Part shown: positions 1 through 11,536 of the stretch, in pieces | Numbering within the stretch: the first letter of the stretch is position 1 | Layout of the letters: the number at the start of each line of letters is the position of its first letter | Assembly (NCBI GenBank): GCA_037176845.1 | Contig: JAYKXP010000056.1 | Span: 186,001 to 250,000, forward strand | From: Paramarasmius palmivorus | Lineage: Eukaryota; Basidiomycota; Agaricomycetes; Agaricales; Marasmiaceae | Direction of reading: 5' to 3' | Length of the DNA stretch: 64,000 bases | Notes under the pieces: generated by a model | Seen by the model: only the letters and a program-made list of their open reading frames with translations | Database searches by the model: none | Told to the model about the DNA's origin: nothing | Program-made: the position numbers and the translations under genes

Positions 1-1388
1 GTACACTGCAGAAAGCACCAAGGAAAATGATGAACAAGCAAGCGAGTTCAAGGCGACCTTCTCGACAGATGTCGATATCGAGTTTGTGGGCGTGTGGTTA
101 GTAATGATGCTGTCATCTGTCGCGTTGTAGCCCCTGCTCATGTGGTTTTATAACAGGGACACTGTCGATTCTGTTGGCATTATTCCACGCCGCTTACCAT
201 TCACAGGTGCCAATGATATCATCCGTACCTTTAGGCATGCTTTAGCGCTGGACGAACGCAGGGCCAAGTTCAAAGCCAATCATTTCCACCGCAACGCAGA
301 GGAGGATGCGCAACATGCCTCGCATCACCATGCACGTGACAATCTGTCCACGTCGAGGTCCACGTCGAGGTCGAAACACAAGTCTTTGAAGGCTGAAGGG
401 AAGAGTGAGTTTCAAGGGAAGAATGAGGCTAAAGGGAAGAATCTCCACGGTCAGGGTAAGGTAGAGAAAGATCGGACTCTGCTCGCGTTGAAGCAGAAAT
501 ACTCCAAACTTGAAGAGCCGTGGGAGGGGACGGACTGTCAAGAAGCAAGTCTTGTCATCCATTATCTTAAAGTCCGCCGCTGACGAATGCTCTCAATCCC
601 CATTAGGTTTGGTTTGCTGGTTGCCACTGCGGTAAGTCCTTCATCCATTGCAAGCTGCAGCGTAATACTGATACGCAGGCGCTTTAGACGTTGGTGGTGG
701 ATCAGTTGCCAACAGTGAGAAGACCAATCTTGCCCGGATCCCGTTGCGATGGATGATTCGTGAATGCTTCAACACCAATTCCGGAATCATGTTCTACAAG
801 AAAGGTCTCGAGGAACTTGGCATTAAAATCAGCACTCTGTATCCATTGCCAGAGCCAAGGCTGACCGCAACCAAAATCGATCCCCAGAATTCGGATCACT
901 GCGTCCGAATGCGCCCTCGCGAGCCATCCATGTTCAGCAGAATGACGTCCCGGATGTTCTCGAAGAAAGGCTATACCCAAATTCAGAACAGGAGTGATAG
1001 TGGACGTGATACCACATTGACCGAGGAACACTACGAGCTCAAAGATGCGATGTCACCAGCTTACGACCAACTCGACATCAGCTGGTTCTGGTGGATTCTC
1101 GAATATCTGCCGTTGCTTCAGGTGACGGACGGTGCCTCCTGGAGAAATTATTTCTGGAGCTTCGAGTCGAATTGGGGTCAAGGAAGAGTCATCCCGTCCC
1201 CGCCGGATGGGGAAAAGGTATTGGTGCATAGGAGTGTCGGGATGAGAATGGAAGCAGCGCACGAGCTTCATACTGGACGTTACCAACCGGTGGCGAAGAA
1301 TTTTGCTGAACTCCTGGAGCAGGATCGAATTAAATGGGTAGACGATCCGGATTCCGAACGGTCGAAACGACTCAGAGAATTGAAATAG
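1..1388 (+). CDS. DUF2235 (alpha/beta-hydrolase-like) protein, 3' part only
   Basis: This is the C-terminal half of a DUF2235 protein cut by the window start. Exons read 1-96 (partial), 157-544, 607-631 and 688-1388. The 25-base exon 607-631 joined to 688 encodes VWFAGCHCDVGGG, matching the conserved F-x-G-x-H-x-DVGGG motif of DUF2235, the family that includes bacterial Tle1-type lipases. The nucleophile elbow would lie upstream of the window. The exon structure and sequence match the full neighbouring copy at 2442-4741, so the two are tandem paralogues. The intron 545-606 appears to start with GC (GCAAGT) instead of GT, because the paralogue has GT at exactly this position and the frame is kept only with this site. 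Residues between the motif exons are rich in Lys and Ser. The substrate is unknown; a role in lipid hydrolysis is only a family-level guess. Confidence 0.82.
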
Positions 1389-2441
1389 CGCAGATTGAAC
1401 GTCACCAACCAGTTCTTTTTCCTCTGACATTCTTCCCAGATTCTTTCACTCTTTATATCGTTTCTGTTTTTTTGCCTCGACATTCATTTCGTGTTCCATC
1501 AAATTTCCTACAACAATCATATCACTCCTTAGCTTATATTTTTGTTTCTCTGTTAAGAATTAGTGCATCGATACTGTAGCAGCTCGATAATTGGACCTCT
1601 TACCACCAAAAATAACATGTTGAATCTTGATACGACTGCGAGATGAAAAGCGGGGGTCGAATCGGAGTCGAAACGGAGTTGGGATCTGCATGATCGGCTT
1701 TTTGCATTTCCGCTCTCCGGCAACTTTCCCATGGCTACACACTTAAACTCCACCACCATGGTCCATTATCCATGTCAACAACTTGGCGCAACATTCAACA
1801 TGGTTTTATATTGCTCGGGAACTTCTCTTCGCTTTATATGCACCACGAGATTTGACCCATTGATTATGGCGCTCCTCAGCGCCCAATCCGTCTGTCAGAT
1901 CTCTTGGAGATTTCTGACCTTTTCTTTTCTAGTTTTCACCCCATTTCTCAGGGAACTTGCAATACAACCTTTACTGTCCCAACTTGAGGCCTTGAGGTAT
2001 CTCAGTACGCTCCAAAATGCAAGACTTACTCACTAAGCTTCCAAGGGTAGTCATGTAAACCGCCTATAATTGTGTTTACTCACAGGATCTGTACGCGCCC
2101 TCTCCTGGAAGCTAATTTAAACAATGACAATCCCACGTCACGGACGAAAAGCTCGGTCTTTTGTATTGGCATCAGCACGGGTACCATAATAACACCGGTG
2201 CTCATAATGCGCCTATTCACTCAATTGTACGTTCTCAGTTCAGTCCTACTAGTGCTCGCTCCTCGCTTCACGCAACACCACTCTTATCTCTGGGCCCCCT
2301 GCCGTTTTGATTGCCAACGTTTCAATAGTCGCGGCGTGTAACTGTCCCCGAATTGTTATATTTCCATTCTTAGGGTGTCCAATCTGGGCCGTATTTATAC
2401 AGGTGCTTTGACGACCTGGCTCGACAATTCCCTCATCATAA
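1389..2441. other. Intergenic region between the DUF2235 paralogues
   Basis: No coding region that I can support. Short open frames exist on both strands, but none shows a family motif or exon structure. This stretch should contain the 3' end of the first gene and the promoter of the second. ACAATTCC CTCATCATAA directly precedes the chosen ATG at 2442. Confidence 0.5.
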
Positions 2442-4741
2442 ATGGCTATCCCTCACCCACTCCTCAACGGTATCAGCTCCTCGAATGGCGACGTCCACCC
2501 TGAGTCGCCCCCTCATACCGATCATACAGAGCCTCCTCCATCGGCCCCAAAACTCAGTCAAGAGCAGATCGCCGACATTCTACAGAACCAATATCCTGTC
2601 GATGATGTAGTACCCCCAGAACACTGGGGACGCACTTTGGTATTATGCTTTGACGGGACTGGAGACCAGTAGGTTCAGTAGTCACGCGCGTACAGGGCTA
2701 TACTAAAACACGCGCGATTCCAGGTTTGATGAGGATGTCAGTGCCCGCCGCACACTTCTAGGGCGTGGTTTGTAACTAATACTTCGATACAGAACTCCAA
2801 TATCGTCGAATTCTTCCGCCTCCTCAAGAAAGACGACCGAAAAAAGCAGATGGTTTACTACCAGGTATCACATCTCGCAGTCTGGTCTTAGTACAAGCTC
2901 TAACCTGAACGTCAATCATTCTAGGCTGGAATCGGGACCTATACCTCGCCAACAATGGTGACACCAATGGCTGCCAGAGTCTCGAAAGTACGTTCCCAGC
3001 CTTGATCGATATGCGCGTATTAACATGTCTCCTAGACCCTCGACGCAGCCATAGCATGGAATCTTCATTCTCATGTCATGGGTATGGACATAACCTCATA
3101 CTTTCTACGTTGAAGATGCTGACTGTGATGTAGACGGATACGAGTTCCTCATGCAAAATTGTATGTTCTCAATTCCTCGGTTTCGTACCAATATTTACCT
3201 GGTAAATTTATACAGATACTGTGGGAGATCGTATCTGCATCTTTGGTTTCTCCCGTGGAGCATATACGGCTAGGAGGTACGCACCTTCTTAAAGATATGA
3301 TCCTTCCTATCGTTGCTCATTCGCAAACCAGTCTTGCGGGCATGATTCATAAAGTGAGCTTCTCAACTCTATCATTTGCTCTTATGTCTAAGCGTAATCT
3401 AGGTTGGAATCCTTCCAGCATGCAATCATCAGCAGGTCCCATTTGCGTACAAAATGTACATCGATGAGGACACCGACGCAAATAATAAACAGGCGCTCGA
3501 GTTCAAGGCCACCTTTTCAACTGATGTTGATATCGAGTTCGTCGGTGTATGGTCAGTAGTCATTAACGATTCTCATCCTGCTCTTGAATTCATGCTCACG
3601 GTTTGTTTGATAGGGACACGGTCGACTCTGTCGGGTTGATTCCACGCCGCTTACCGTTAACTGGGGCAAACGACATCATTCGCACTTTTAGGCACGCTCT
3701 AGCGCTAGATGAACACAGAGCTAAATTCAAGGCTAATCATTTTCATCGAAACGCGAAAGAGGACGAAGAGGAGGCCCTGCATAACCATCTTCACGTCGAC
3801 TCGTCAATTCGGTTGAAACAGAAAAAGAATCGGAAGGGCAAAGGTCTGAAAGGACTCAGCAAGGAGGAGAAGGGTTTGACTTTGCAAGCACTAAAGCAAA
3901 AGTACTCGAAGAAGCGGAGGACGGAGACAGATATCAAAGAGGTATATTTCATATTTGATGTGTCTTGAGTCTGCTGCTTACGGAGGTCACTCAAGGTTTG
4001 GTTTGCTGGTTGCCACTGCGGTAAGGCGTTTCGTCGAAACTAAGATGCAACCTGATGCTGATTCGCGATTATGACACAGACGTCGGAGGTGGATCCGTTC
4101 GCAACGAAGTAAAGCCCAACCTTGCTCGTATTCCACTACGATGGATGATTCGTGAATGTTTCGCAGCCAATTCTGGTATTATGTTCCACACGAAAGGTCT
4201 CGAAGACCTTGGCATGGACGTCGACTGTCTCTATCCGATAGTGCAGCCGAGACCAGCGGAGCGTACAGTCGATCCCTGCGACCACTGCGTCCGAGTCGAC
4301 CCTCCCAAACCCGCACTGTCCGTCTTCAGCAGAATGTTTTCCTGGATCTTCAGGGGAAACGGCTATGATCAAGTTCCGAACGGGAAGCACCATCATGCCG
4401 ACAGCGATATGGCGGACTTGGAGGAGGAAGATCTAGAGCTTGGAGATGCACTTTCGCCGGCATACGATCAGCTCGATATTAGCTGGTTCTGGTGGATTCT
4501 CGAGTACCTGCCATTGCTTCAGATGTCGCAGGGTGAATGCTGGAAACATCTTTCGAGATTCAAGGCGAACTGGGGTCAAGGGAGACACATTCCCTTGGGG
4601 GAGAATGGACGGGTCATGGTGCATCGTAGCGTGAAGATGAGAATGGAAGCAGCATATGAGGGACAGACTGAACGTTACCAACCGGTGGCAAAGAATTTCG
4701 CTGAACTCCAGGAGCAGAAGCTGATCGATTGGGTGGATTGA
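2442..4741 (+). CDS. DUF2235 domain protein, full-length tandem paralogue
   Basis: Twelve exons give about 564 residues: 2442-2668, 2724-2736, 2793-2864, 2925-2987, 3036-3081, 3134-3160, 3216-3276, 3332-3353, 3403-3551, 3614-3941, 3996-4020, 4080-4741. All phases close and the frame is open. The N-terminus is Pro/Ser-rich, followed by VLCFDGTGDQFDEDNSNIV, the family's FDGTxN signature, then GFSRGAYTAR, the serine nucleophile elbow, and VWFAGCHCDVGGGS, the acid/histidine region. These are the hallmarks of the DUF2235 alpha/beta-hydrolase fold. Two exons are unusually small (13 and 22 bases). It lies head-to-tail about 1 kb after a close paralogue and converges with the glutathione transferase on the other strand, with only 181 bases between stops. 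No signal peptide is visible. The enzymatic substrate is unknown. Confidence 0.88.
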
Positions 4742-4922
4742 GAGTCGAACAATATACTCTTGGCACAACCTTTTCGTTCTCTAGCTCTACCAGATATATA
4801 CTTCCGGAATCCGACGTTCGATTTATTTATATCGAGTCACTTTCCCGTTCTTATTAGCATATAATGTTGTAGGATCCGCCCTTTCTTAGCGCCTAAATAT
4901 TGTAAATTACTTGTCAGTAGCA

Positions 4923-5873
4923 TTACCGATATAAACTTTCATTAAGTACCTCTTGATATGCTGGTCTGCGCCGAATTGATGAGCACCGGCTCGACGTCAC
5001 TGGGAAAGAATCGACCTACCTCTTCTTCACTCGATCAACATAGATCTTCATCTCCTCACTGACTGCCTCACGCGGTGCTCGTGCAATGAAAGCGTCCAGT
5101 GTGTAGAACATCATGAAATCTGCGGATGTCGGTGCTAAGCGGCCTGCAATAAACTGCTCGGGTTGCAAACGACGTAAATGCTCAGTGATCTGAAACGCAT
5201 TTTCAGCAGAGGGTGCTCACGATGGATATCAAAAGACAAACCATTTTGCCATATTTCACCAAGTGCGGATTGATATAATTTTGCTGGATCGCAGGAATAT
5301 CCTTACCATCAGAAGTGGAATCTCCGACTTGGTACACGTTCTTCAACAGGGGCATGAAAAGCAGCGGTTGTAGAGTGCCTTCTGACATATGACTGTCTGT
5401 ACTCGGGATCAGTATTCAATTTCGTTCCGATGCATTGAGTGGCCTACAGAACACGTTATCAATCCAACCGGGACTTTCAGGAGCCACATAAAACTCCGTG
5501 TGCTTTCCGTACTTCGTGATAAGGTACTCTAGTCCAGAGATGTCTTCAATGCTCCTCGAGAGCGAGGATTGCGAGATGGAGCTCACCGACGATAGCGCTG
5601 CTTTCACCAAGAGTTATCTTTTCTGTACCTTCAACCCCAGTGTCTTCAATACTAGGCGATTTGTTCAGTGGAGGCGAGTTCCCTTTGAGCTCTGGAGGTG
5701 CTCTAAGAGTGACAGGATCCCGAAAATACCGTTTGAGGGTGTAGGGAATAGAAAGCTCTTCCTGGATTGTGTGAGTTACCAACCATGCAGCGTGGCTGTC
5801 GCATAGAGAAACATACTAGAAGCCAAATTATTCGCTGTCCTCGTGAATTGTTGAGGTAATGAAGGGTAATCAT
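4923..5873 (-). CDS. Glutathione S-transferase
   Basis: Six exons on the minus strand give 223 residues: 5817-5873, 5587-5761, 5453-5528, 5242-5392, 5020-5189 and 4923-4965. The N-terminal thioredoxin-like domain begins MITLHYLNNSRGQRIIWLL followed by EELSIPYTLKRYFRDP; the SRGQR segment holds the usual glutathione-activating Ser position, and ESSAIVEYLITKYG is the standard glutathione-binding helix. The helical C-terminal domain ends with PTSADFMMFYTLDAF and RPAYQEVLNESLYR. Length and motif order are normal for fungal Gtt1/Ure2-like cytosolic GSTs, which conjugate glutathione to electrophiles or reduce peroxides. Without splicing the gene looks frameshifted in three places; each break is resolved by a GT-AG intron of 53-60 bases. 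The reading frame is intact. The short last exon (14 codons including stop) is easy to miss. Confidence 0.9.
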
Positions 5874-6430
5874 AGGCCTATTTACTTACAGGTCATCTCA
5901 GAGCTGCTTTTTATAGGCTACCGGCGAGCCGACGGCGAGCTCATTGAGTGCAAGAGTGACACTGAGTGCCGGAATTCACATGCACCCAAAGCAAATAATG
6001 GCAGCCGTTGTCAATGTTCCGAGGAAAGATGATTCTGAAGTTTTTGGATACATGCTCAAAAAAATCCATTGTCAACCAATCGGATCCGTGCCGAAGCGTT
6101 TCTCAAGGACAAAAACTGACAAAAACGCCTCGGAAAACGTCGGCTGTCTTAATCGACTCGGAAGTCTCACGGTCACTGGTCTTCTTCTCCTTGCTCAATG
6201 ACACTGACAGTATTCACATGTAGGGCTGGTGTATGGTCAAAGTGAGCTACTCGTTAGATTCTAGCTGCTTTGCTGGATACTTAGAGAAGATCGTCAGTTA
6301 AGCCATGACATAAACTCGACATGCTACAGCCAAATTAGGGCCGAACGACAAGGAGTGGAACCGTACCAGTCATGGAACAAGTAAAGCGGGGTCTCATCCT
6401 ATTTTCAAGAAATCTACGCAACACCTTCAC
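5874..6430. other. Intergenic region upstream of the GST gene
   Basis: Holds the GST promoter (minus strand) and nothing else I can recognise. Short open frames around 5944-6223 show no motif. Confidence 0.4.
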
Positions 6431-6680
6431 CCTTGACGGCGGCGTGCCGTTCTTACACCTCCCAATGGCTCTTCAATGAAACTGTTTCGTTCACCACCCT
6501 GGAAAATGGGGAACACACCCTGTTGGTAACGTGCGCCGAAGAACGAGGATGGCTTTGGTTGGATTGTATCACTAGGTGTTGCAGGAGGAATTCTTTGGTA
6601 CTCGGGAAGAAGGCGCGGGACGGATGAAGTAGCAAAAACATCGAAGGCCACATCGATCGTGCGTTTTTCCCCCGTTTAAT
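6430..6680 (+). pseudogene. Remnant of a single-pass membrane protein (ectodomain end plus membrane-segment stub)
   Basis: One frame reads FNETVSFTTLENGEHTLLV followed by a Trp-rich LWLDCI segment, matching the end of the beta-rich ectodomain in the better copies at 7150-7850 and 9161-10104 (for example STLKDGSHTLIM). A shift of frame then gives VAGGILWYSGRRRGTDE, resembling a shortened membrane/stop-transfer region followed by basic residues. There is no start region and the two parts are in different frames, so this is read as a decayed fragment. Such membrane proteins are abundant in Agaricomycetes and have no established function. Confidence 0.5.
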
Positions 6681-6877
6681 CTGCATGTCTCCCTTTCTAA
6701 TAGCCTATAAAGCTTTTAATCTCAGTGGTTCTTTACTAGTTTCACCAGGATACATATCATCCACATGAGACCCCTTCTTGTACACAGTCTTCACTTGCCC
6801 AACTCTATGCTACCTACCACCACTGCACATCATGCCTCGTAAAAGTGCACGCCCACCCAAGCTAGGAGAGAGAAAAC

Positions 6878-6889
6878 AAAAAAAAAAAA
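6878..6889 (-). terminator. RNA polymerase III terminator of the tRNA-Leu gene
   Basis: A run of 12 A on the plus strand is a 12-T run on the transcribed strand, starting a few bases after the 3' end of the tRNA-Leu gene. T runs of four or more end Pol III transcription. Confidence 0.7.
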
Positions 6890-6893
6890 CATT

Positions 6894-6990
6894 GGTAAGA
6901 CTGGGACTTGAACCCAGGCGGGGTTTCCCCCATGAGAAAGGAAGCTTTATCAGCTTGAGTCACACGCCTTAACCGCTCGGCCATCTTACC
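6894..6990 (-). tRNA. tRNA-Leu (anticodon CAA), with intron
   Basis: The acceptor stem pairs perfectly over seven bases (GGTAAGA with TCTTACC). The D-arm is GCCGAGCGGTTAAGGC, the T-arm is CTGGG-TTCAAGT-CCCAG, and a long variable arm (GGGG-AAA-CCCC) marks a class II tRNA. The anticodon loop reads CTCAAG, with CAA at plus-strand 6955-6957. Closing the anticodon stem (TGTGA with TCATG) requires an intron of about 17 bases after the base 3' of the anticodon, the canonical nuclear position and usual in fungal tRNA-Leu(CAA). Confidence 0.9.
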
Positions 6991-7171
6991 CGCTGACATT
7001 ATATGAGCCATTACCTATCACGATCCTCCCTTTTGGGTCTATCCAACTACTCGTGAGCTCGCCGCTTTAAGTTTTTGACACCCAACCGCCATGGTCGTGC
7101 AACGGTAAAGTGTTCCTGGTTCAAACAGCTCAGAAAATGGTCTGACCTTTATGTCCTTACTCCCTAGTCGC

Positions 7172-7855
7172 AGTGGAACGCGTAGATGACACCGGCCCTC
7201 AGATAGTACCTGCGGAGGATTAGGTGGTTAGAGGGGTATCGGACGAGTGGAACTCAACTACGCACGGGTCAAAATCTGGGAGGAGCACATTCATTTTGCA
7301 CTTCTCAGGTACGTGCCAGTCATTTGCGGGGTCAATGGCATTGTCTGATACACATCCCAGGAGACGTATCTGGTGGTGTATATCTGGCAACGAATCCACT
7401 GTCGATTCCATCGGTATTTTCACCTTAGACAGTGGAGGACCTGTAAAGTGCGCTCCGGGACTCAACGGAACATGGCTATATCACCAGCGGCTGTACAACT
7501 CATCGACTCTCAAAGATGGCTCTCACACCCTCATCATGAATCAAACAGTCAACCACAACAGTTTGTTTCTCGAATACCGTCGTATCACAGCCAGCGATCC
7601 GAACGCTATGCCTTCGCAATTTGTCCCTACGCTACCGGTGTGGCTTTAAATGAAGAACTATCCACTGGTGCTATTGCTGTGATTATAGCTGCAATCGCTC
7701 TAGTCGTTCCCGATGCTCTTGTTGTCCTTTTCTGTGACCCAAAACGCGAAGATACATCCATTGTATTGCTGGGCAGAATACGGGAGATCTTCAAAAGAGA
7801 CGTGAGTCGTCTGTCTTTGGACAAAGTTTTACACTCTCTTACTCCATACCCTTAG
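7172..7855 (+). pseudogene. Single-pass membrane protein with beta-rich ectodomain, broken
   Basis: The frame starting around 7172 reads VERVDDTGPQIVPAED, then a TAG at 7221-7223 where the family has Trp, then VVRGVSDEWNSTTHGS. A spliceable intron begins near 7311. The ectodomain continues as FTLDSGGPVKCAPG, LYHQRLYNSSTLKDGSHTL and NSLFLEYRRIT, and a membrane segment AIAVIIAAIALVV follows in another frame, with a basic FCDPKRED segment after it. At least one in-frame stop and two frame changes break the gene. The architecture (VDDT start, repeated strand motifs, membrane helix, short cytosolic tail) is shared with 9161-10104. The function of the family is unknown. Confidence 0.55.
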
Positions 7856-7859
7856 CCTT

Positions 7860-9160
7860 TTTTGACATTGATACCCTTCCATGGCCACCGCTTAACGAGA
7901 AGATACCACCATTTCAAGCGGCGACTAGTCGCTAGTACTGTCCACTACGAGTACCTCGGGAGCGAACAGTTCCAAGACACCATCCTTCTACATTGTGGAC
8001 CATGCTTCAGAAGTAGGGCAAGCTATCTCGGAAACCTTTCCTCCTAATCGAAAGCATCCTCGAAGCTCATAGTAAGTCAGGCTCATTCTTTACTTGAGAG
8101 TTTGATTTAATTCTGTTGGATAGCGAAATGCTCGCCTGTTTGTAATGCAGGACAGGCTGACCAGCCGACTCTGTCGTGATCTTGAAACGCCTGCACAGAT
8201 ACCCAAATTCTTTACAATAACCTCTTGTACGGTACACTCCAACACTAATCTTACACTGCTTATACATTCTATGGGTTAGAGCTCATACTCGCAGTCGGTT
8301 GAATCCGATTTTAGGACGCTTGAAGCCATAGAAATGATATTCTACACTAGTTGAAACTTCGCAGCTATTCGAGGTAGGATACACGTATCACTGTGAAGCA
8401 CAATTCGCTGATCCCCTTACCTTTCTGTACAGAGACATGGATCCAGCTACTCGTAAGGGGGTACTTGTGATAACACTGGAATTAGGACGTCGTGTGGGTT
8501 GCATCATCGACATCGTCGCGACTCGCGACACTACGACGGTCAGTGAATTTGGCCACATATACTTGTAAGGCTACGATGCTTCGATTGTCCAGCGTTCAAG
8601 ATGGTCTTCTGGGAAGGCAAGCTCAAGGAGAGCAGGCCTGAGGCTATTAAATACTTCAGCAAAAGGTAACCGAAATGTATTAAAATGATGAGTCTAATTG
8701 ATTCCGCTGATAATCATACAGATCTTAGAGCTCCATGACAACTCGTCAGGGAGAGCGACCCGAACTCTCAGGAACCCTAGACTAGTTCTTTATTTGCATC
8801 TAGCAGCTCAAGCGCTCAAGCTCAAGGTCGAACCGTAAATCCGAGCACTGCGCGACATAGCCGAAGCCTAAGATTGCCTTACAAAGTAAGCTTTGAAGGA
8901 CGAAATATTAGGCGAGAGCAATCATATGGATACGTTGAGAGCCCGCTTCTCAATGTCAATCATATTTTTCAGGGTACGAACAGCAGTATTTTTGAGCGGT
9001 CTGGGCGCGCGCCGTCCAATTCAATGTATGGGTTGCGATTCTCACCCTTAGGTCCCGAACTATAAATCTTGCTTTTGCATAACAACAAGGATTTATAAGA
9101 CGGTCGTGTCGAACATCAATTGTCTGGGATCCCTTTCCCCCTCGCAGCAGGCCTTCGACA
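7860..9160. other. Gene-poor stretch with unrecognised coding-like scraps
   Basis: No gene that I can support. A short plus-strand segment near 8600-8670 reads FKMVFWEGKLKESRPEA and ends at a plausible GT donor, which looks coding, but nothing around it extends the frame. I read it as debris from a lost gene. Confidence 0.3.
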
Positions 9161-10104
9161 ATGCAAAGGGTCGATGACGCGAGCCCCCTTATCAAATACA
9201 CGCCTGCAAGCGGCTGGTTCACTGCAGGCAGCTCAAACGAGTACAACACTACAACGCACGTTTCGCAAAGTAGTCCAGCGCAAATGACATTTCAGTTTAA
9301 CGGTACCGTCATTTATCAACTTACTCAAGGAACACTGGCTCAACGTTTCCGGCAGGAACGTATGTCGAAGTATTTGGCACCATATCCCCCTTGACAGACA
9401 GACCCAACCCCGTTGAACTATTCATCCTGGACAACTCTCCACCAGTCCGTTTTGCCCCACAAATAGACGGAGTCGTGCGTTATCAGCAAAGAATGTTTTT
9501 CTCGCCTCAGTTGGAGGATCGGCTTCATACATTAGTTATGCAGAGGACGGTGGATCGAAGTGGATTATACACCTTCTCGGGATGGAGGAGGTGGTTCGAT
9601 ATCTTCCTCTGGAACAACTACGCGACAGCCTGAGGAGACAGGAGCATCTACGGACGAAACGAGCGGTACCGGAAAGTCAAGCGCCTTACCGACGGGAGCT
9701 TTGATTGGTATCGTAGTAGGGTGTATAGTGCTGGTCCTGCTATCCCTGCTGGCCGGCTTTCTATACTGGAGGAAACGAAGGCGTAACGTGCGGGTATACG
9801 GAGGCAATAATCCGCCAGAAGACTCAAGTAATGTCTATTTTATCCTCTTCAAATTCTTGCTAACATTACGATCTTGTACTGTATAGTATTCAGTGCAAAC
9901 GTCCCAGTTTCGCCCGCGCCAGTGACAATACCACACTCTTACAACACCACAACCTCATCCCAGGCCTGGCCATCGTCGTATGATAGAAGTGAAGAGCAAA
10001 CGCCAGTGCCAATAGTACGAAGAGAGGCTAGTGGAAAGAGACCATCGCCATTCATCGCAAACGTAGATGATGCAGAGCAACCGCCTCCGTACATGAGCTC
10101 TTAA
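9161..10104 (+). pseudogene. Single-pass membrane protein, one-base frame break before the membrane helix
   Basis: Exon 9161-9302 reads MQRVDDASPLIKYTPASGW and ends FQFNG; an intron 9303-9355 joins to TYVEVFGTISPLTDRP. The ectodomain continues through VRFAPQIDGVVRYQQR and HTLVMQRTVDRSGLY. At about 9555-9562 a doubled GTGGAT marks a one-base frame change; the other frame continues VDYTPSRDGGGGSISSS, a Ser/Thr-rich stalk, the membrane helix ALIGIVVGCIVLVLLSLLAG, the stop-transfer WRKRRRNVR and, after an intron near 9829-9887, a cytosolic tail ending EQPPPYMSS. Apart from this single break the gene is complete, so a sequencing or assembly error is possible. The PPPY motif in the tail could bind WW-domain proteins (inference). 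No function is established for the family. Confidence 0.6.
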
Positions 10105-10235
10105 ACTGTGAATCAGCACGGAACAGTAGTCCGATTATTTACCAATACACAACATTCCTTTTTCAAGCAAGTATCTTTTTTCGACAAGAACTACATAAAG
10201 AAACAGTAAAGTGATTGTTAACTATCAACAATCAT

Positions 10236-11050
10236 CTATTTCTTGCAATAACCTGCGCTGTCCTTGATGTAGTTCAGCCTCCCATCCCCAATTTGGTTCT
10301 GACCGCCTTTGTTGATAGCATCTGCTTGGGTGTGACAGTACTTGAACAAAGCACAAGTCAAGAGCGGGCTGTCGTCCTGTAACCATGACTTAGCAAACCG
10401 GGTGATAGTTAGGTAGATGGGCTAGCATACCTTTCCATTGATATCATAGTATGCTGAACAGCTGTCAGTTGTCGCCAACAGATAGTGTTCGTTCAAGACT
10501 CACTGTTGAAGAAAGTACAGCCCTCGACACCATCACACATAGCCTTGCAATCTGTCGATGCGTAAGTGTATTGAAACGGGACATGAACAGTAAAACGAAC
10601 CAGCGATGGTATCAACCAAACCGAAAGTCAAGTAGTCGTCGGCCTGAATAGCACCGTCATATCCGCTGAAAACCTCTTCGTAGCCATCATAGGGCTTCGG
10701 TGGCGGGTAGCTAGGTGGTGGAGGCTGGGGCTTTGGACACTTGATGCAGAAAGGGAACATGTCAAGGAACTTGCACACGAGCTGTTGGCGATGAATTAAT
10801 GATCCATCGCACCGCAGGGGTCATGAAAGGTACGTACACCATCTTTCAGCCACGGGATATAACCGCCTGTCCTTCCATGGTTGTTACCGTAGTACCACCC
10901 AGGATAGCAGCCCTTTTTCCATGGTGGGACCGGGGCCCCATAATGGTTGGACTTGGTCAAGGTTCCTCCAAGGAACGACTGGAGGCCCAACGTCGCAGAC
11001 ACGCTGTTGGCAAAGGCGAAGGCGAGGAGGACTGCAGCAAAGAAACGCAT
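10236..11050 (-). CDS. Secreted cysteine-containing protein, fruit-body-specific protein type
   Basis: Five exons (10838-11050, 10601-10781, 10504-10551, 10431-10453, 10236-10376) give 201 residues with all phases closing. The start MRFFAAVLLAFAFANSVSA is a clear signal peptide; an upstream in-frame ATG at 11128 would bury it and was rejected. A Trp/Tyr/Gly-rich segment follows, then CKFLDMFPFCIKCPKP, a Pro-rich linker, FSGYDGAIQADDYLTFGLVD, then CKAMCDGVEGCTFFNTYYD and a C-terminal CALFKYCH ... GYCKK. The even set of spaced cysteines and the GLVDT-x-CxxxC block resemble basidiomycete proteins usually annotated as fruit-body specific protein A; that assignment is from memory of the family. 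It is probably extracellular or wall-associated, with unknown biochemical role. Confidence 0.8.
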
Positions 11051-11536
11051 ATTGGCCGGATAGTAGAGAGAACAATTAGCGAGAGGAAGAAAGCTCGAAC
11101 TGTTGTAGGACGAGGTGCGCTGGGACATGTTTTATACCCTTGCAATGAACGTAATGTTTGCCTCGGGCATGTCTGAGCATTCCTTTCCTCAGATCAAAGA
11201 TGGTCATTCCAGCTGTTGTTCGGTTCAAATTTGCTGTGACCGAGGGTACGATAGGAGGCGCATTGATGATGCAGCGAACGAATTCAACGAAATACACTAT
11301 GCGATACATGTCAGCCACATGAATCGTGGGTAAGAGTGAAGATGTTCCTTACCATACGAAATGCATGATGGGTAATTACACGACGAGTTCGAAGACGCGA
11401 ACAGGAGCCTCTTGACAATCAGACGACTTGGCATAGAGTAAGTCACTCCTGTTTGGGCCAGGTACGCGAAAGAAAGGCTCGAGAATGCGAACGGCAAACC
11501 ACGAAGTTCTTTGTAGGGCAGACAAATTTCTACTGC

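Noticed and set aside
4923..5873. GST gene first looked like a pseudogene with three frame breaks
   Set aside because: Each break is removed by a GT-AG intron of normal size, and the spliced protein matches the family from end to end.
10796..11128. Longer N-terminus of the secreted protein from the ATG at 11128
   Set aside because: The signal peptide begins at the internal MRFF; an extension would place 26 polar residues before it.
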